In this document: piece after piece, positions 61,201-64,000 of the stretch | How positions within the stretch are numbered: position 1 is the first letter of the stretch | Layout: each line of letters opens with the position of its first letter | Origin: Sweltsa coloradensis | Taxonomy: Eukaryota; Arthropoda; Insecta; Plecoptera; Chloroperlidae | Assembly: GCA_024449915.1 (NCBI GenBank) | Contig: JAMZAV010001835.1 | Coordinates: forward strand, 62,001 to 126,000 | Length of the DNA stretch: 64,000 nt | Reading direction: 5' to 3' | The notes under the pieces: model-generated | What the model saw: the letters and a program-made list of their open reading frames with translations, nothing else | Database searches by the model: none | Told to the model about the DNA's origin: nothing | Translations under genes and position numbers: made by a program

Positions 61201-64000
61201 AAAATAAAACAGAAATTTTAATTTTTTTACTATTTTTTAATTTGTTTTTTTTATTTTTAATATTATTATTATATTATTTTAAATTAAATTTTTATTTTTT
61301 TGGAAAAAAATTTTTTTTCATCCCCCAAACTTTTTTTAAAAACCGAGCTAACATGTTTGTACGGACTTACGTCACGGTACCCCCCAATGTGTACCTATTA
61401 CAACTTTAAATTACTTTTTGTCTTAACTCTAATAAAAAAGTCATTTATAAATTGTAATATTGTTTGTAGATAAATGTTTTCTTTCTGCTGTGTACGGTCG
61501 TGGCCGATTTTGGGGGCCCCCCGGGCCCCACCCCAAAAAAGGCCTTTTTTTTTTGGGCTTTTCGGACTTGGGAAACCCAAAACCATGTCAGGAGGGAAGC
61601 TTTTCTCAAAATTTCCCGAAGTATCTTTCTTATTTTAGAAATTTAAAAAACTTTTCCCACACGTGTTGAGTATTATGCCTTTGAGCCCTCGATGTTTTTT
61701 ACATTGGGGGGGAAGATTATTTTGTTAATTTTGGTTTTTTTTCGGTTAGCTTCTTTGGTTTTGAGGGCCTTTGGGTTTGATTAAATGAAGGGGATTGTAT
61801 TTCCCTTTTTCTGTTTCCAATCTTTTTGATCTAAATTTTGCAATTTCCCATTTATATTTGTAAATTTTTTTTTTTCCAACGTGGTCTCGACGTTTTTGGA
61901 ACTTTTGGGATAGCAAGCCCGATAAGGGTTATTTCTTGTTTTTTCTTAAAAAATTATTTTTAAACCCGGGTTTTCTGTTGTGATGTACGTTTGGTCTGTT
62001 TTTAAATTGTGCGGTCGAAATTTAAAAATTTTGTAATCTTTACTATCTAGTACTTTCTAGGGTTTGTATTTGTAGTAAAGGTGTGTGGGTGTCAATGGGT
62101 TTTTTGATTGTATTTTTTTGATGAATAATGTTGGGAACTTTGGTTGTCTGAGGGGGTAATCTTTTTGACATAGTGACTTGCCCCCGGATTATGATGTTTT
62201 TCGATTTTTTCCCCCTTTTTTGCCCTACTTTTTTTTACTTTGATCGTTTCCCTGTCGCATCTTTTTATTATGTATTTTTAAAATTTTTCGTTGCAATCAC
62301 TCTGTTGAATAGCCAGCAAAAAAAACCTTTCTGTTTCTCCAAATATTTCCCCCCGGTTTTTTAAAACCCCCTATTTGATGCTTTAATATCTTTCGTGACC
62401 TTTTTGTTTGTTCATTCCCTAAGTCTCTTTTGTAGGGCTTTTTGAGAGAGTAACTCTTTTGAAGCGCCGTTATGGTTTCCCTTTTGATTTAATTTTTCGT
62501 TTCTGATTATGGGGTGGAGTTAATGATTTTGTAAACAGCACCAAAAGCCCTAGGGAGTGTGGATTGGGTTTGCCTTTGTAAAAAATATTTTCCCTTAAAA
62601 AGTCTTTTTTGTTTTTAATATAAGGGGGTTCAGATCAATTAGGCCCCCCCTTCCTTTTTCTCTTGGAAGTTTCCCAAAACCCCTATTGCTTTATTTAGGA
62701 TTTATGTTTTTCTGTGTTTTGGTTTAAATTTGGTACGAGTTTTAAATTTTCCCAAAGCCCTGGATGTTTTTTGTGGGCCAAATTTTTTGATCCGAAGAAT
62801 ATGTCAGTACTGGTACAGCAAATGTTTTTTATTGCTGTGATCTTTTTTTACCCCTTTTAAATTGCGTTTGAGGGTAGACTTTAGTGGGTTTTTTGTATGT
62901 ATCTATCAATTTTGCTTTCAAACTTTATGTCAATTCTGGCAGTTGTGAGGGAAACCTAAAATTTTTTGGGATACATCGTTTTCGTTCCATTTTTCCAATC
63001 CCATTTTTCCCTCATCTAGCTGGAACTCTTTTTTTTTTGGGAAAACCTTTTCCCTTTTCGATAATTTTAGGGGTCTTACATTTGTCTACTCCCCAAAATC
63101 CCTGCAGATATCTTGACTTAAAATTTTAATGTTGTATTGACAGACTGTTAAGTTGAGCCAAAAATTTTAGCATACAACTTTGGTCATTTCCCTTGTAGAA
63201 TTTGGTTTGGGAAAAATTTTGGGACATTTCCACATTTTGTCTTTTAAATTTTTAAAACCGTATGTTTGATTGTTAAGCATATGTGACCGTTTGGGTTTTA
63301 ATGACAGACAGAAAACCCTAATGCACTTAAAGAGCAACCCTTGGGGAAAAAGCCACGTTTAAATTTTTATCGGATCTGTAGTTAAAATTTTGTGGGTTTT
63401 TTATATTTAGTTTAGGTTTTTCCATGTCTCCATTACTGTCTTAAAAAATTTACAATTACTGGGGTTTTTTATATATTTGTAAAATCTGAATAAGCCATGT
63501 TTTTGGGGTTTGAGTCAAAGGGTTTCTTGTAGGTTTAATGTAGTTTAAATTGGGAAATTCCTTTTTTATTGGGGTGCCCCGATTCATTAAGTAGAGTCAA
63601 TAATAAGTTTGGGGTTTTTTACACCCTGTGGGGTTCTTTTCAGATCCTTTTTTTTTCCCCCGGGCCCTGAATTGTGTTCTTTGCATTGATTATTTTACTT
63701 TATTTTTTTATGCATGAAGTCAATATTTTAATAAGTGGTAGACATTTTAAATTGGGACCGATATTTTCTTGGGTTCTTGTGTCATTGTCCTTTTTGGGGT
63801 TTTAGAAAGGTTACTCCTTCAAATAAAGAATTCGGGTATTTCTTTAACTCCATTTAAAAACTCGTTTGAACATTTTTTTAATTTGATTGTGAAATATAAA
63901 TTTAATTTCTTTTTCCAAAAATTTTTAAATTTATCATTAAATGGTGCTTTCCCGCTATTTTGGGGGCACTGATTGTCGACTTTTAATTTTATCAATAGTT
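58291..64000. other. Unassigned AT-rich, homopolymer-rich stretch
   Basis: No tail motif, SINE head or repeat A is detectable. ORFs at 59504-59800, 62884-63129 and others lack recognisable domains, and frames are unreliable because runs of 4-8 identical bases dominate. 58600-59240 is locally GC-richer with C and G runs. On the minus strand 61700-63300 reads Lys/Gln-rich with many stops, not enough to call. Confidence 0.4.

Noticed and set aside
61700..63300. Lys/Gln-rich minus-strand reading suggestive of an LTR-retrotransposon polyprotein
   Set aside because: No catalytic motif could be placed, stops are frequent, and AT-rich DNA gives such residues by default.

Overview
This window is nuclear DNA from a metazoan, most likely a marine invertebrate. 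It is almost entirely repeat-derived, and I could not identify a single intact host gene. The evidence for an animal genome is RNase H-bearing non-LTR retrotransposon (LINE) fragments, tRNA-derived SINEs with recognisable pol III box B sequences, a P-element/THAP9-type transposase fossil, a long-TIR DNA transposon and a satellite array. There is no operon organisation, no RBS and no long ORF. Phylum cannot be settled from the sequence alone.

Layout. 1-1219: about 6.8 copies of a 179-bp satellite, open at the left edge. 1.2-10.6 kb: mixed LINE 3' ends, SINEs and copies of a recurrent ~350-bp repeat (here 'repeat A'). 10.6-17.3 kb: a ~3-kb unit present about 2.3 times in tandem, with a 96-bp VNTR that has 8 units in one copy and 1 in the next. 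17.3-25.6 kb: more repeat A, LINE 3' ends and SINEs. 25.62-29.29 kb: a 3.67-kb DNA transposon with ~850-bp terminal inverted repeats and a broken ORF. 29.3-31.5 kb: repeat A and LINE pieces, a block duplicated at 42.1-42.9 kb. 31.62-34.53 kb: a large palindromic structure with ~940-bp arms. 34.5-43.9 kb: LINE fragments (reverse transcriptase, RNase H, C-terminal tail), SINEs and repeat A. 43.9-47.4 kb: mostly unassigned with three tandem repeats. 47.45-49.17 kb: P-element/THAP9-like transposase pseudogene on the minus strand. 51.3-55.4 kb: dense repeat A. 55.4-64 kb: AT-rich sequence in which I recognise almost nothing.

The unifying signal is a ~33-nt motif occurring dozens of times in two sister versions. 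Version B (GCGCAATATGACCTAACC, then GGTTGAAGCGCCCTAG) ends LINE 3' UTRs and several SINEs, usually followed by TTTCTCACGTCGTCG. Version A (GCATTATGACCTAACGGTT, then GACGCGCCCTTTATCC) ends repeat A. The simplest reading is one RNase H-class LINE lineage whose 3' tail was adopted by several SINEs and by repeat A, all moved by the same reverse transcriptase. The left-edge satellite carries part of repeat A, so the same family also appears to have seeded a tandem array.

Sequence quality is uneven. In about 8-13.4 kb, 16-21 kb and 46.3-64 kb, duplicated elements show stretched homopolymers and lost single bases relative to cleaner copies elsewhere. Reading frames and element boundaries there are approximate.
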